Assembly: GCA_963717745.1 (NCBI GenBank) | Contig: CAVQXJ010000002.1 | Location: forward strand, 186,001-250,000 | Source of the DNA: JACCXG01 sp963717745 | Lineage (GTDB): Bacteria; Acidobacteriota; Vicinamibacteria; Vicinamibacterales; 2-12-FULL-66-21 | Direction: 5' to 3' | DNA: 64,000 bases | Part shown: positions 1 through 8,876 of the stretch, in pieces | How positions within the stretch are numbered: the first letter of the stretch is position 1 | How the letters are laid out: every line of letters starts with the position of its first letter | Notes under the pieces: generated by a model | Seen by the model: the letters and a program-made list of their open reading frames with translations, nothing else | Databases searched by the model: none | Told to the model about the DNA's origin: nothing | Translations under genes and position numbers: made by a program

Positions 1-972
1 CCCGTATTGGCGTCGAGGGCAATCAGCGAATTCGCGAACAGGTTGGCGCCGAAACGGTCGCCGCCCCAGAAGTCGGGTCCGGCGGTCTCGGTGGACACGT
101 AGACGATGCCGCGCGGTTCATCGACGGAGTGACCGGACCAGTCGGACGCCCCGCCGATCACTCTCCAGGCCTCGGCCGGCCACGTCTCATGGCCGTACTC
201 ACCGGGCCGCGGAATCGTCCGGAATATCCACTTCAGTTCTCCGGTCCGCACGTCGAACGCCCGGATTCCGCCCGCAGTCTCCTCGCTGATCAGGCCGCCG
301 ACGATCAGCAGGTCCTTGTAGATGATGCCTGGCGTATTGAGCCTGGTCGGCGGGCGTGCCCCCGAGACCAAGCCCTCGCCCGAGATGGATGGAGCCGTTG
401 TCGCCGAAGTTGCGAATCACCCGGCCGGTGCGTGCGTTGATCGCGTAGAGCCACGTTCCTGCCGACGTGAAAATCCGGCGGTCGTCGCCGCTTTCCCAAT
501 AGGCGAGGCCGCGTTGCCTGTTGCCAACCAGATCGCTCCGCTCCGACAGCGGATCGAACCGCCACATCTCCTTGCCCGTGGCCGCATGCAAGGCGATCAG
601 CTTGCGTGACGGCGTGGCGGTGTAGAGCACGCCGTCGATGACCAGGTTGTTGGTCTGGTACTCCCCCTTGTCACCCGTCTCGAAAGTCCAGGCGACCTGC
701 AACCTCGTCACGTTGCTGACATTGATCTGGTTGAGCGTCGAGTAGTGGGTCGTGCCCTTGTCGCCGAGATAACTAGACCAATCCCGACCGGCGCCGAAAC
801 CAGCCTTGGCGGGCGCTGTCGATGGGGATCCAGGTAGTGGTGCTGACCTCGAAGACGCTGCCGGCGACGTCGCCCGCGTGCTGCAGGCGGCGACGGCGAG
901 TGCCACCGACGTCAGCGCGCTCAGCCAGATCCAGGCGATGCATCTTCCCTTCGTCCGTGCGGTCATCGGCAC
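1..972 (-). CDS. PQQ-dependent dehydrogenase (quinoprotein), N-terminal part, frameshifted and cut by window edge
   Basis: Beta-propeller quinoprotein dehydrogenase, expected to oxidise alcohols or sugars in the periplasm and pass electrons to cytochrome c. The product starts with a lipoprotein-like signal (LAVAAC, lipobox Cys about residue 30) and then shows the family N-terminus (DWSSYLGDKGTTHYS, QLWR-like repeats, YWES). The frame breaks near 360-368 in a run of five G (minus strand). Removing one G restores KDLLIVGG, then RPGEYGHETWP and GGDRFGANLF up to position 1. Start is GTG 972 or ATG 966. It begins 1 bp after the stop of the HicA-like gene. The break could be a sequencing indel or real decay. 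The C-terminus lies outside the window. Confidence 0.85.
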
Positions 973-973
973 C

Positions 974-1204
974 TCACGACTGTGTCGGATCTTCGAGTGC
1001 GACCCATTGTATGCGGTAGCCCAGCCGCCCGGCGTCCCTCTCGGTGTGAACCGCCCCCGAGACTTCCTTGCCGGAGGTGGGATGCTTCAACAGCAGGTGA
1101 CTGCCTTTCCCGGACCGTACCTCGACGAATCCCGCAGCCTTCAGCTTGCGGATCAACCCGGCCAGCTGCCCGATGAGTGGCTGGCGAAAACAAGCCGGCT
1201 TCAT
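974..1204 (-). CDS. HicA-like toxin (small dsRNA-binding-fold protein)
   Basis: A 76-residue product whose central part reads LKAAGFVEVRSGKGSHLLLKHP, the pattern of HicA mRNA interferases: a short helix, then GSH with the catalytic-type histidine, then a beta strand. The following VHTERDAGRLGYRI resembles the C-terminal helix of longer HicA relatives. No HicB antitoxin gene is seen on either side: upstream is repeat-bearing noncoding DNA, downstream the PQQ dehydrogenase starts 1 bp after the stop. It may be a solitary or remnant toxin. The family call rests on motif resemblance only. Confidence 0.5.
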   Translation of the reverse strand: MKPACFRQPLIGQLAGLIRKLKAAGFVEVRSGKGSHLLLKHPTSGKEVSGAVHTERDAGRLGYRIQWVALEDPTQS

Positions 1205-1264
1205 GGCTCGCTCAGGGCATTCACGTGAGCGTGGCTCGCGAGAGCGAGCAGAGGCGCAAGTCGA

Positions 1265-1345
1265 ATGGTGAGCCTAAAGTTCGCGAGTTGGAACCAGGTC
1301 GACGGGTGGCTACGCCAGATCGAGGGCCTGCGGTTCGTCGCGTGA
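1265..1345 (+). repeat. Copy 1 of dispersed 'FASWNQ..WLRQ' repeat
   Basis: An 81-base mini-ORF (ATG to TGA) encoding 26 residues with the core ASWNQVDGWLRQIEGLR. Related copies on the same strand lie at 18711, 19694 and 19859. The rest of 1205-1661 shows no supportable gene. Confidence 0.5.
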
Positions 1346-1619
1346 CCCGGTCCATGGCGGTTGCTGGCAAACACTCAGGACTTGCACACCCGATCAGCAT
1401 AATCCCAGGCGGAAGAAACGCCGGTTCGCCGAGCACGAAACGCACCAGATCAGCGAAACGTGCCTCGGCGCGAACAGGCGGCCGGCGTGCCCCCCCGCGA
1501 CGCGGATCGCCGAGGGGCGCGTGGGTCGGCTTTCGAACGGGTGCACCGTGCGCTCAGCGTTCAAGTCGAGGGCGTGAATCCCGAGCTGGAGACCAGACAC
1601 TCCAACCGGACCGAGTCCT

Positions 1620-2935
1620 TCAATCCGTTCTGCGACTCCCGAACTGCGACAGGTACGTCAGTCACTGCCGGGCGCCGGCGGCCACGGCAACGACGGCATC
1701 GAACGCAGGCCTCGGCTGCCTGTCCCTTCTGAAGAGCAGCGGGTAGTTCATCCTGCCTGGCACCGGGTAGTTGTTCTTCCACGACATACCGTCGTGCGCG
1801 CCCCAGAATGTCACCCGGTCGATCTTGTCCCTGCGGTTGTAGAAGATGCGGAACAACTCTGCCCATCGCGCCGTCACCTGCCGCTCCACATCGTCGGGCA
1901 GCCCGCCGCGGTACGGATCGAGATAGGCCTCGAACTCCTCGAGCTGGAACTGCGGATCGCTCATGACGGTGCCGATGACCTGCCCCTCGCGCGTCAGCGG
2001 CAGGACGTCGACGTCGAGCTCGGTAATCATGACCTTGACGCCCAGCGCCGCGAACGCGTCGATCGCCGACTCTATGTACTCGCTCTTCGGGTAGTTGAGT
2101 CCCCAGTGTCCCTGCATCCCGATCCCGTCGATCCTGATGCCCGCCGCCTTGAGCATCTTCACCATGCGCACGATGCCGTCCCGCTTGGCTGGCCTCCAGG
2201 TGTTGAAGTCGTTGTAGTAGAGCTCGGCACCGGGTGCGTACTGGCTGGCGAAGCGGAACGCCGCCTTGACCAGCTCGTCGCCGTTTCCGACGGCGTTGAC
2301 CCACGAGGTCGGCCGGTACGAACCGTCGTTGTCGATCACCTCGTTCACCACGTCCCAGGCGTGAACGCGCCCCTTGTAGCGACCCGCGACCGTCTCGATG
2401 TGGCTGCGCATCCGTTCGATCTGGGCCGCGGGCGGGTTCGCCTTCCCCGATTCGTCCTGGAAGAACCAGGCCGGCGTCTGGTTGTGCCAGACCAGCGTGT
2501 GACCGACGATGAACATGTCGTGGGCCTCGCCGAAGGCGACAAAGGCGTCGGCCGGGCCGAAGTTGAACTCACCGGGCCGCGGATTGATGGGGCCCGCCTT
2601 CATGGCGTTGTCGGCCGTGATGCTGGCGAAGTGCCGCAGGACGAGGTCGCGCGACTCCGGGTCCTTGCCCGACACGATCACGTTGTTGACCGCCGTGCCG
2701 ATCGTGAATGCGTCTTTGAAGACGTCCTTCAGCGCAGGGCGGTTCTGGATGGTTTCGACGAACGCGTCGCCGCCCAGCAGCAGACAGACACCCAGGGTAG
2801 AAATCGATCTGATCATGGTTTGAGTCTCTATTTCGTAGCCGCTCACCCATCCCCACCCGAGACCAGCGCAGCCATCGCGTCTCGTACCATACGTCGCAAG
2901 CGTCACCAAGGCGACCATGGCCGGATTACCGAGGC
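1620..2935. repeat. Segmental duplication, copy 1 (GH10 xylanase plus upstream region)
   Basis: About 1.3 kb that is nearly identical to 17170-18482, covering the whole GH10 gene, about 40 bases after its stop and about 120 bases before its start. Similarity ends abruptly at CAATCCGTTC on one side and GGATTACCGAGGC on the other. No transposase or terminal inverted repeat is visible at the edges. Confidence 0.9.
1662..2816 (-). CDS. Endo-1,4-beta-xylanase, glycoside hydrolase family 10 (copy 1)
   Basis: Secreted xylanase that cleaves internal beta-1,4 bonds of xylan. The 384-residue product starts MIRSISTLGVCLLLGG, a short signal peptide; the open frame extends upstream but the signal fixes ATG 2816. 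The GH10 barrel is complete: NAMKAGPI, the GHTLVWHNQ strand (about 106-113), acid/base Glu159 in WDVVNEV, YYNDFNTW, GIGMQGHWGL and nucleophile Glu266 in MITELDVD, ending with FWGAHDGMSW. It has no carbohydrate-binding module. A near-identical copy sits at 17212-18363, so this pair is a recent duplication. The neighbouring GH5-like gene on the other strand suggests a plant polysaccharide locus. Confidence 0.95.
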   Translation of the reverse strand: MIRSISTLGVCLLLGGDAFVETIQNRPALKDVFKDAFTIGTAVNNVIVSGKDPESRDLVLRHFASITADNAMKAGPINPRPGEFNFGPADAFVAFGEAHDMFIVGHTLVWHNQTPAWFFQDESGKANPPAAQIERMRSHIETVAGRYKGRVHAWDVVNEVIDNDGSYRPTSWVNAVGNGDELVKAAFRFASQYAPGAELYYNDFNTWRPAKRDGIVRMVKMLKAAGIRIDGIGMQGHWGLNYPKSEYIESAIDAFAALGVKVMITELDVDVLPLTREGQVIGTVMSDPQFQLEEFEAYLDPYRGGLPDDVERQVTARWAELFRIFYNRRDKIDRVTFWGAHDGMSWKNNYPVPGRMNYPLLFRRDRQPRPAFDAVVAVAAGARQ

Positions 2936-3156
2936 ACACGTACTCAACGCTGCTGTTGCAGACCGCGCACCAATCACCTACGTCAGCCAGCAGCACGGAC
3001 ATCGGGACGCCTCGATCGCGCCACGGTCTACGCTCATTGGCTACCCAATGTGTCGCGCCGCGTTGATCGGCTCGACCCGCTACAACTGGACGCAACCCCC
3101 GCGCAACCGGAGGCGGTTCCGACGACGAATCGACCGACTGTAAGTCGTTGTTTTGA

Positions 3157-3216
3157 AAGGTGAGCCGCCTCGGAATCGAACCGAGAACTCACCGAATTTA
3201 TAGTTCGGGCTTAGTC
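3157..3216 (-). other. tRNA-3'-end-like sequence (T arm plus anticodon-arm-like hairpin)
   Basis: Read on the minus strand there is a 5-bp stem with loop CTATAAA (CCGAA/TTCGG), then CTCGG-TTCGATT-CCGAG, which matches a tRNA T arm with the TTCGANN loop, then GCGGCTCACC. No matching 5' acceptor strand or D arm is found upstream, and the 3' end reads CCT rather than CCA. GGTGAG and CTCACC also pair around the T arm. It is probably a tRNA remnant or an attachment-site scar. A + strand reading frame over it (SRLGIEPRTH) is the usual artefact of translating a tRNA T arm. Confidence 0.35.
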
Positions 3217-3455
3217 TCGGCGTTATCGCCCGTCCCATCAAGCGTTTCGCATGGGTATCTCCTCATCGAGCAGGCGCCGCCGCTCAATCAGGACACGCTC
3301 GTCGCGGACCTCATACGAGCGCGCGACATGTTCAGGCAGTACGAACGCGGAGCTGCAGGGTCACAGACCGGCCGGGCGTCACGCGAGGCTCGCCTGGAGG
3401 TCGCCTTCGAGGAGTAGATCGCGTATATAACACCGGCAACGGCATAGGAGATCGC

Positions 3456-4559
3456 ATGAATCGCAGGGCTCTCTTGAAGACTGTCGCCGGGGGCGTGCTC
3501 GCCAGCCTTCCGGCCAGGACCGGGGCGCAACGGCAACGGCAGACGACCGTCGCCATCACGGGCGACCGCTTCCTGATCAACGGCCGCCCGACGTATGAGG
3601 GGCGGACCTGGCGCGGGATGCGGATCGAAGGGCTGCTGATGAACGCGCGGATGGTTCAGGGCACGTTCGATGATCTGAATCCCGAGACGCGGGGCAAATG
3701 GGGCTACCCCGACACCGGACGGTGGGATCCCGAGCGGAACACGCGGGAGTTCCTGGCCGCGATGCCCGAATGGCGCCGGCATGGTCTGCTCAGCTTCACG
3801 CTGAACCTGCAGGGCGGCAGTCCGCAGGGATACTCGCAGGACCAGCCCTGGCACAACAGCGGGTTCCATCCCGACGGCTCGCTGCGTCCAGAGTACCTCG
3901 CCCGTCTCGAGCGCATTCTCGATCGCGCGGACGATCTCGGCATGGCGCCCATCGTCGGCTACTTCTACTTCGGTCAGGACCAGCGCCTGCAGGACGATGC
4001 GGCGGTGAGGCGGGGGGTGCGGGAGGCGACGAACTGGCTGCTGGAGAAGCGCTACCGGAACGTCCTCGTCGAGATTGCCAACGAGGCGGACAACCGGGCG
4101 TACGAGCAGCCCTTGATCCGGGCGCCGCGCGTCCACGAGCTGGTCCAGCTGGCGCAGTCGATCGCCGTGGACGGCCGGCGCCTCCCCGTGAGCGTCAGCT
4201 TCAACGGGGGCACGATCCCGCCGCCGAACGTCGTCGGGGTCGCCGATTTCCTGCTGCTGCACGGCAACGGCGTGCCCGAGCGGGAGCGTGTCGCGCGCAT
4301 GGTGCAGCAGACCAGGGAGGTGCCCGGCTACCGGACCGTCCCGATCCTCTTCAACGAGGACGATCACTTCGACTTCGACAAGCCCGACAACCACTTCACC
4401 GCCGCCGTCAGCCAGTACGCGTCCTGGGGCTACTTCGACTACCGGATGAAGGGGGAAGGGTTCGACGAGGGCTACCAGAGCGTGCCGGTGAACTGGGGCA
4501 TCAGCTCCGCCCGCAAGCGGGGCTTCTTCTCGCTGGTCGCGGCTATGACGGAACGCTGA
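3456..4559 (+). CDS. Putative exported glycoside hydrolase, GH5-like TIM barrel
   Basis: A 367-residue protein with a twin-arginine-type leader (MNRRALLKTVAGGVLASLPA) followed by FLINGRPTYEGRTWRG, the opening often seen in GH5-like cellulase/mannanase relatives. The pattern LVEIANEAD (about 206-214) fits the acid/base Asn-Glu of clan A enzymes, and LFNEDDHFDFD (about 311) could carry the nucleophile. The substrate is unknown. It lies near the GH10 copy on the opposite strand. It could equally be an inactive barrel; the exact family is not certain. Confidence 0.65.
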   Translation: MNRRALLKTVAGGVLASLPARTGAQRQRQTTVAITGDRFLINGRPTYEGRTWRGMRIEGLLMNARMVQGTFDDLNPETRGKWGYPDTGRWDPERNTREFLAAMPEWRRHGLLSFTLNLQGGSPQGYSQDQPWHNSGFHPDGSLRPEYLARLERILDRADDLGMAPIVGYFYFGQDQRLQDDAAVRRGVREATNWLLEKRYRNVLVEIANEADNRAYEQPLIRAPRVHELVQLAQSIAVDGRRLPVSVSFNGGTIPPPNVVGVADFLLLHGNGVPERERVARMVQQTREVPGYRTVPILFNEDDHFDFDKPDNHFTAAVSQYASWGYFDYRMKGEGFDEGYQSVPVNWGISSARKRGFFSLVAAMTER

Positions 4560-4686
4560 GGGGGAGTGACCGACCTCGATCGGATACTGCGGAAGGGCAG
4601 CGCTGGACGACCTTCTACTCTGCGGGATCCGTCTGCCACCCAGCAGCCCAGGGCCCCGGATGCGAACGATTGGCTGCGATTTGGGC

Positions 4687-4934
4687 TCAGTTCGTCCCCC
4701 GGTTCGCAATCACGACATCCAGCATGCGAATCCGCTGACTTCCCTGAGTCACCCAGCTCTCGACGTGTACACCCAGGTCGCCATACCCCTGGTCGTCGCT
4801 GATGATCAAAGGAATGTTGGGGGCTGCGCCTGGGCGACGGCAGGGCGCTCGGCGGCATGCCCGAGCGCTGCGAGCAGGAGAATGGCGCTTGCTGCACCAG
4901 CTGTCATCGCCGCAGGGAAGCGCGTCGCAGTCAT
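4687..4934 (-). pseudogene. Arylsulfatase N-terminal remnant
   Basis: ATG 4934 begins an exported-protein leader (MTATRFPAAMTAGAASAILL). A one-base shift in the C run near 4815-4820 then leads into PNIPLIISDDQGYGDLGVH, the start of type I sulfatases with the metal-binding DD pair. After GVH the sequence is no longer sulfatase-like and ends after about 25 residues. The catalytic C/S-x-P-x-R motif and all the rest of the enzyme are missing. Confidence 0.6.
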
Positions 4935-5119
4935 GTCCTCGGGCCTTTCGGAATCGACTGGGCATTGTAGCTGCTGGCGCAGCGATCCTTCCGGCTGAAG
5001 TCAAAGCCACAAGGTGCTGCAGCCGATTCTCGTCCGGGCAGGTGCATCCGAGCCGCGCGGCGCGCACGCTGCGCACTGGCGCTTCCCTCAGCGGCGCCGC
5101 GGGAGATAATCCGGCAGCC

Positions 5120-6274
5120 ATGCCAAACTATCGACATCTCGAACTGCTCGAGCAAGGCGTCGATACCTGGAACGAATGGGTACGACGACGGACCGAGACG
5201 CCCGATCTTCGCGACGCGAACCTCGCGGCTCGCAACCTCAGGGGCTTCGACTTCAAGGAGGCGGACTTGAAGCGGGCCAACCTCGCGGAAGCCAATCTGC
5301 GAGACGCCAGCTTCACTGATGCCTACTTGAGAAGGGCCAACCTGACTGGTGCCGATTTGACCGGAGCCCGGATGCGGGCGGCCAATTGTCGGCACGCAGT
5401 GCTGCGCGGCGCCACACTCGTGGACGCGTACCTGAGACGGGTCGACCTGAGCTATGTCGACTTGAGTGAAGCGAATCTGACCGGCGCCGATCTCGAGTAC
5501 GCCAGGTTCGTGGACGTCAAGCTCGATGGCGCGACGTTGAAGAACTGCTCCATATACGGCATTTCCGTCTGGAACGTCGCTGGCACGCCCAAGGAACAGT
5601 CGAATCTGATCATTACCCGGAGGGCCCTCGACGAAGACGATGCCGATGTAGCGTCTGGCCCCTCACCAGCGCGTGACCACGTCATCACCGTCGACGATCT
5701 CGAAGTCGCCCAGTTCGTGAACCTGCTCGTCAACAACGACAAAATCCGGAACGTCATCGACACCATCGGCAACAAGGCGGTCCTGATTCTCGGCCGGTTC
5801 ACTCCTGAACGAAAGGCGGTCCTCGACGCCATTCGCGAGCGGCTTCGCGCCTTCAACTTCGTTCCGATGATGTTCGACTTCGAGCGACCGGCGCCGCGTG
5901 ATTTCACCGAGACCATCAAGATTCTCGCAGGGCTGAGCCGATTCATCATTGCCGACATCACCAAGCCGCGAGCGAGTCCGCTGGAGCTTCAGGCGGTGAT
6001 GCCCGACTACATGATTCCCTTCGTGCCGATCATCCAAGATGGCGAGGAACCGTTTTCCATGTTCAGGGACCTACAGCAGAAGTACGGGAGCTGGGTCCTG
6101 GACGTGCTTCGGTACGACACCGCCGAGAACCTTCTGGCAGTCCTCGACAGCGCGGTCATCGGGCCGGCGATCGAACTGGAGCAGAAACTCTTGGAAAGAA
6201 GGGCGGCCGACATCCGCACCCGCCACGTGCACCAGTATCTTTCCTCGAATCGACCGGGTGACCGGTCCTGCTAG
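5120..6274 (+). CDS. Pentapeptide-repeat protein with C-terminal Rossmann-like (nucleotide-hydrolase-like) domain
   Basis: A 384-residue protein. Residues about 28-145 are pentapeptide repeats (A(N/D)LxxA, e.g. ANLAEANL, ANLTGADL), which form a right-handed square helix. A linker at 146-215 follows, then 216-345 form an alpha/beta domain with VLILGRF, a helix RKAVLDAIRERL, FDFERPAPRDFTETI and SRFIIADITKP...PLEL. That last pattern resembles TIR and nucleoside 2-deoxyribosyltransferase-like folds, in which D/E residues act on a nucleotide ribose. ATG 5120 is chosen because the repeat domain begins right after it; the longer open frame is low-quality sequence. No partner gene is adjacent. A defence role is inference. 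Confidence 0.7.
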   Translation: MPNYRHLELLEQGVDTWNEWVRRRTETPDLRDANLAARNLRGFDFKEADLKRANLAEANLRDASFTDAYLRRANLTGADLTGARMRAANCRHAVLRGATLVDAYLRRVDLSYVDLSEANLTGADLEYARFVDVKLDGATLKNCSIYGISVWNVAGTPKEQSNLIITRRALDEDDADVASGPSPARDHVITVDDLEVAQFVNLLVNNDKIRNVIDTIGNKAVLILGRFTPERKAVLDAIRERLRAFNFVPMMFDFERPAPRDFTETIKILAGLSRFIIADITKPRASPLELQAVMPDYMIPFVPIIQDGEEPFSMFRDLQQKYGSWVLDVLRYDTAENLLAVLDSAVIGPAIELEQKLLERRAADIRTRHVHQYLSSNRPGDRSC

Positions 6275-6334
6275 CTCCAACGTGAAGGGGTTCTGTGCGG
6301 TAGAGTGGCTTAATCAAGCCCAGGGGAACATCAC

Positions 6335-6775
6335 ATGGGAGCGACCGGATTCGGACAGAGAATAGCGGACGGGGCGCTGTTTCGGACCTTGAAGAAGCAG
6401 GCTGCGGCGTATCTGCGGGACCCACAGAAGCTGTCCCGGTTGGTGCGCAGCGCCAGTGACAAGGCGGCGTCCATAGGGCGGAAGAGGCCTCTGGACGAGG
6501 TGTGGACCTCGCTGATGGCGTTCTTCAGGCTGATACGTGCGGTTGTGCGCCGCGAGTATACGGAGATGCCGTGGCAGAGGCTGGTGCTGATTGTCGCTGG
6601 CGTCTTGTACTTTCTCACTCCGATTGACCTCATACCAGACTTCATCCTCGGCGTGGGGTACCTGGATGACGTGGCAGTCATTGGGTGGGTGATAAAGGCG
6701 GTCCAATCCGACCTCGACGCATTCATCATGTGGGAGTCAGCACGAGCGCAAGCGCAGCCGAACAGCTCGGTATGA
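6335..6775 (+). CDS. DUF1232 (YkvA-family) membrane protein
   Basis: A 146-residue protein. The C-terminal half carries the DUF1232 signature: VLYFLTPIDLIPDFILGVGYLDD, a hydrophobic helix with the P-x-D-x-I-P-D core, then a second hydrophobic stretch (VAVIGWVIKAV). The N-terminal 75 residues are basic and helical. Members are small inner-membrane proteins of unknown function, often near stress genes. It starts 60 bases after the pentapeptide gene on the same strand, so the two may be cotranscribed. Confidence 0.8.
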   Translation: MGATGFGQRIADGALFRTLKKQAAAYLRDPQKLSRLVRSASDKAASIGRKRPLDEVWTSLMAFFRLIRAVVRREYTEMPWQRLVLIVAGVLYFLTPIDLIPDFILGVGYLDDVAVIGWVIKAVQSDLDAFIMWESARAQAQPNSSV

Positions 6776-6961
6776 GCGACGGTGTGCCGGTCCGTGCCAA
6801 CTCATCAGCCGACTGCCCGCGGCGTCACTCCAGCGGCCGCAATCCTCCATCGTAAGTTGCTGAAGGGGCGCTCCTGCGGCGTGTTCGCCCACACGTCGGA
6901 TGAGCGCCACGATGCGGAAGCCGTTTGTCAGCCGAGACGCGAGTCCGCCCTGTTACTCCGG

Positions 6962-7071
6962 TGTGCGCCGGACGCTGGGGCCGTCGACCGACGGCACGCC
7001 CGGATTCCCGGACCGGGCCTACAGATAGACAGGAAGACCCCCTTCAGCAGCCGACGACGATCTTCCTGCCG
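6962..7071 (+). repeat. 110-bp dispersed repeat, copy 1
   Basis: Aligns without gaps to 17048-17157 with roughly 85 percent identity. It contains the sequence encoding TDGTPGFPxRxYR followed by a TAG, then an inverted pair CAGGAAG...CTTCCTG about 28 bases apart. A short frame ATG 6900-TAG 7028 ends in it, but no gene can be supported in 6776-7096. Confidence 0.6.
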
Positions 7072-7096
7072 AATTGATTGGGCAGCGGGCAGTTGA

Positions 7097-7519
7097 TTAT
7101 CGGCGGACCGACTTCTTTGCGGACCTGGACCTCGCGGCCGGTCTTGACACTGACTTCTTCGCCGCCGGTCTTCTCGCTGCAGTTTTCTTGGCCTTGGTCT
7201 TCGTTGCAGACGTCTTCTTGGCGGTGCTTTTCTTTGTGGTCTTCTTCGGAACTCCGGCTTTGGCGGTGAGCGACCTGACCGCCTTGCCGACAGGAATTCT
7301 GCTCACCTGCTTTGCGGCAGACGTCGCGGCAGCCACAGCTTGCGTTGGCACGGCGGGTTCGCCCTGCTCGACGCGATAACCCATCACGGCTCCCGCGAGA
7401 CCTCCGACGATTGCGCCTGCGGGCCCGGCGACTAGGCTGCCCGCGACTGCGCCAGTCACGGCACCGGCAGCCTGCTTGGTGAGTGGGACGTTGGAACTCG
7501 GGTTTGATTTCTTTGCCAT
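7097..7519 (-). CDS. Glycine-zipper protein with histone-H1-like basic tail
   Basis: 140 residues in two clear parts. Residues about 15-50 form a glycine zipper (AVTGAVAGSLVAGPAGAIVGG, AGAVMGYRV), a pattern of small membrane-inserting or outer-membrane proteins. Residues about 85-140 are Lys/Ala/Thr-rich (KKTTKKSTAKKTS, AKKTAARRPAAKKS), as in bacterial histone H1-like proteins. The combination of a membrane-type segment and a DNA-binding-type tail in one small protein is odd. ATG 7519 is the only good start. There is no operon partner. The function is unknown. Confidence 0.65.
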   Translation of the reverse strand: MAKKSNPSSNVPLTKQAAGAVTGAVAGSLVAGPAGAIVGGLAGAVMGYRVEQGEPAVPTQAVAAATSAAKQVSRIPVGKAVRSLTAKAGVPKKTTKKSTAKKTSATKTKAKKTAARRPAAKKSVSRPAARSRSAKKSVRR

Positions 7520-7629
7520 GAAAGCAGTCTATATGCGATCTGCACGTGCTCAGCGCCCTTCCCGGTGAAGAAATGACCTCGAAATGTGAGACGGAGATCG
7601 CCAGCAGCGAGATCGTCCTCTCGTCACGG

Positions 7630-7776
7630 TGATCCGGGGTCGCGCGGGGCGACGACGTGTTCCCGACTGTCGCGGCTCGGGTCGGTGACGCCTTGTTCCG
7701 TGAGGCTGGCGTCATCGAACCGCTGGTGTTGCCGCATGCCTACAGCCACCTGGCGCCGCTGGTGGGGGTGGCGTAG
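7630..7776 (+). other. Orphan 3' coding remnant
   Basis: An open frame of about 48 codons without a start, ending at TAG 7774, with a protein-like composition (DDVFPTVAARVGDALFREAG, then a proline-rich end). It looks like the 3' end of a lost gene. The rest of 7520-7865 holds nothing else I can identify. Confidence 0.25.
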
Positions 7777-7865
7777 GGAACGGGCGCTGATCTGATGCGC
7801 CATGAGGGACTTCTCCGACGTTTCCGGCATTACCGTTCGGACACGAGTTTTTGGAGGAGCCAGTC

Positions 7866-8765
7866 ATGGAACGTCTCATCACGCCAGACGGAATAACCGT
7901 CTTTTACGAACCGGGGGGCAGCGGCCCGCTTCTCGTGCTGGTGCACGGCGGCTTCAGCGATCACCACACCAACTGGGAATTCGTCGAGCCGGCTCTCCGC
8001 CAGAACTTCACGACCTGCGCTATCGCCCGGCGCGGACGGGGCGAGACCGACGCGACCCAGGGTCACAGCGTCGAGGACGAGATTGACGACTTGGTCGCTC
8101 TGCTCGAGGCCCTCAAGGAGCCGGTCTTCCTGCTCGGTCACTCCTACGGCGCGCACTGTGCGCTGGGCGCCGCCCATCGCCTCCCGGAGCGGGTGAGGAG
8201 GCTGGTGCTCTACGAACCGGGCAGGCCGGACCTCTTCCCGAGCGAGGTGCTGGCGCAGCTCGAAGCGCTGGCCTCGATTGGCGACTGGGACCAGTTCGCG
8301 CTGACGTTCTTCCGCGATGCGCTCCACGTGCCGATCGAAGAGCTCGAAGCAGTGCGGGCCTCGGAACTCTGGCCGCCGATCGTCGCGGACGCCCCCGCCT
8401 CGCATGGGGACATCCGCGCCTTGACCAGGTACAAGTTCGAGGCAGGGCGATACCACACGCTCGACATGCCGGTGCTGCTGCAGATCGGATCGGAGAGCCC
8501 GCGAGATCTCTATGTCACCGACGCGCTCGCCGCCGTGCTCCCGGACGCGAGCATCGGCGTGCTCCAGGGTCAGGCTCACGAAGGCATGACGACGGCGCCC
8601 GGCATATATGCCGAGGCGGTGACGACGTTTCTTCTCGGGCCTCCTCAGGTGCTGGCTGTGACGGGCCGCGACCGTTCCAAAGCGTCGACACCTGGGCGTG
8701 GAACCCAAGGTGTGTCGGACACGAACAGGACGGGCACGTCACACCCACCACAGAACAGCTTTTAG
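7866..8765 (+). CDS. Alpha/beta hydrolase
   Basis: A 299-residue serine hydrolase of the alpha/beta fold. The oxyanion-loop motif LVHGG is at about residue 26, the nucleophile elbow GHSYG at about 92-96, and the catalytic His sits in QAHEGM near 240. A GGAGG at 7853-7857, 8 bases before ATG 7866, decides the start. The last 40 residues (after TFLLG) are Ser/Thr/Arg-rich and not typical, so the original stop may have been lost. The closest well-known relatives are epoxide-hydrolase or esterase-like proteins; the substrate cannot be told. Confidence 0.85.
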   Translation: MERLITPDGITVFYEPGGSGPLLVLVHGGFSDHHTNWEFVEPALRQNFTTCAIARRGRGETDATQGHSVEDEIDDLVALLEALKEPVFLLGHSYGAHCALGAAHRLPERVRRLVLYEPGRPDLFPSEVLAQLEALASIGDWDQFALTFFRDALHVPIEELEAVRASELWPPIVADAPASHGDIRALTRYKFEAGRYHTLDMPVLLQIGSESPRDLYVTDALAAVLPDASIGVLQGQAHEGMTTAPGIYAEAVTTFLLGPPQVLAVTGRDRSKASTPGRGTQGVSDTNRTGTSHPPQNSF

Positions 8766-8876
8766 ACGCGTGTCAGCGAGCGGAGGCGCAACCCCTAACC
8801 GCAGCGCCACGGGCGCACCTGCCGCGACGAGACGTTTGAGCTCGGTGCTTCGTTCGGTTCGCGCTCGGGACCGGGT

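Noticed and set aside
1794..3143. Long + strand open frame of 449 codons over the GH10 gene
   Set aside because: It is antisense to a clearly conserved xylanase and has an Arg/Val/Asp-rich shadow composition. The same antisense frame occurs over copy 2.
3288..4709. 473-codon minus-strand frame over the GH5-like gene
   Set aside because: Antisense shadow; His/Pro/Arg-rich low-complexity composition and no motif, while the + strand has a Tat leader and barrel motifs.
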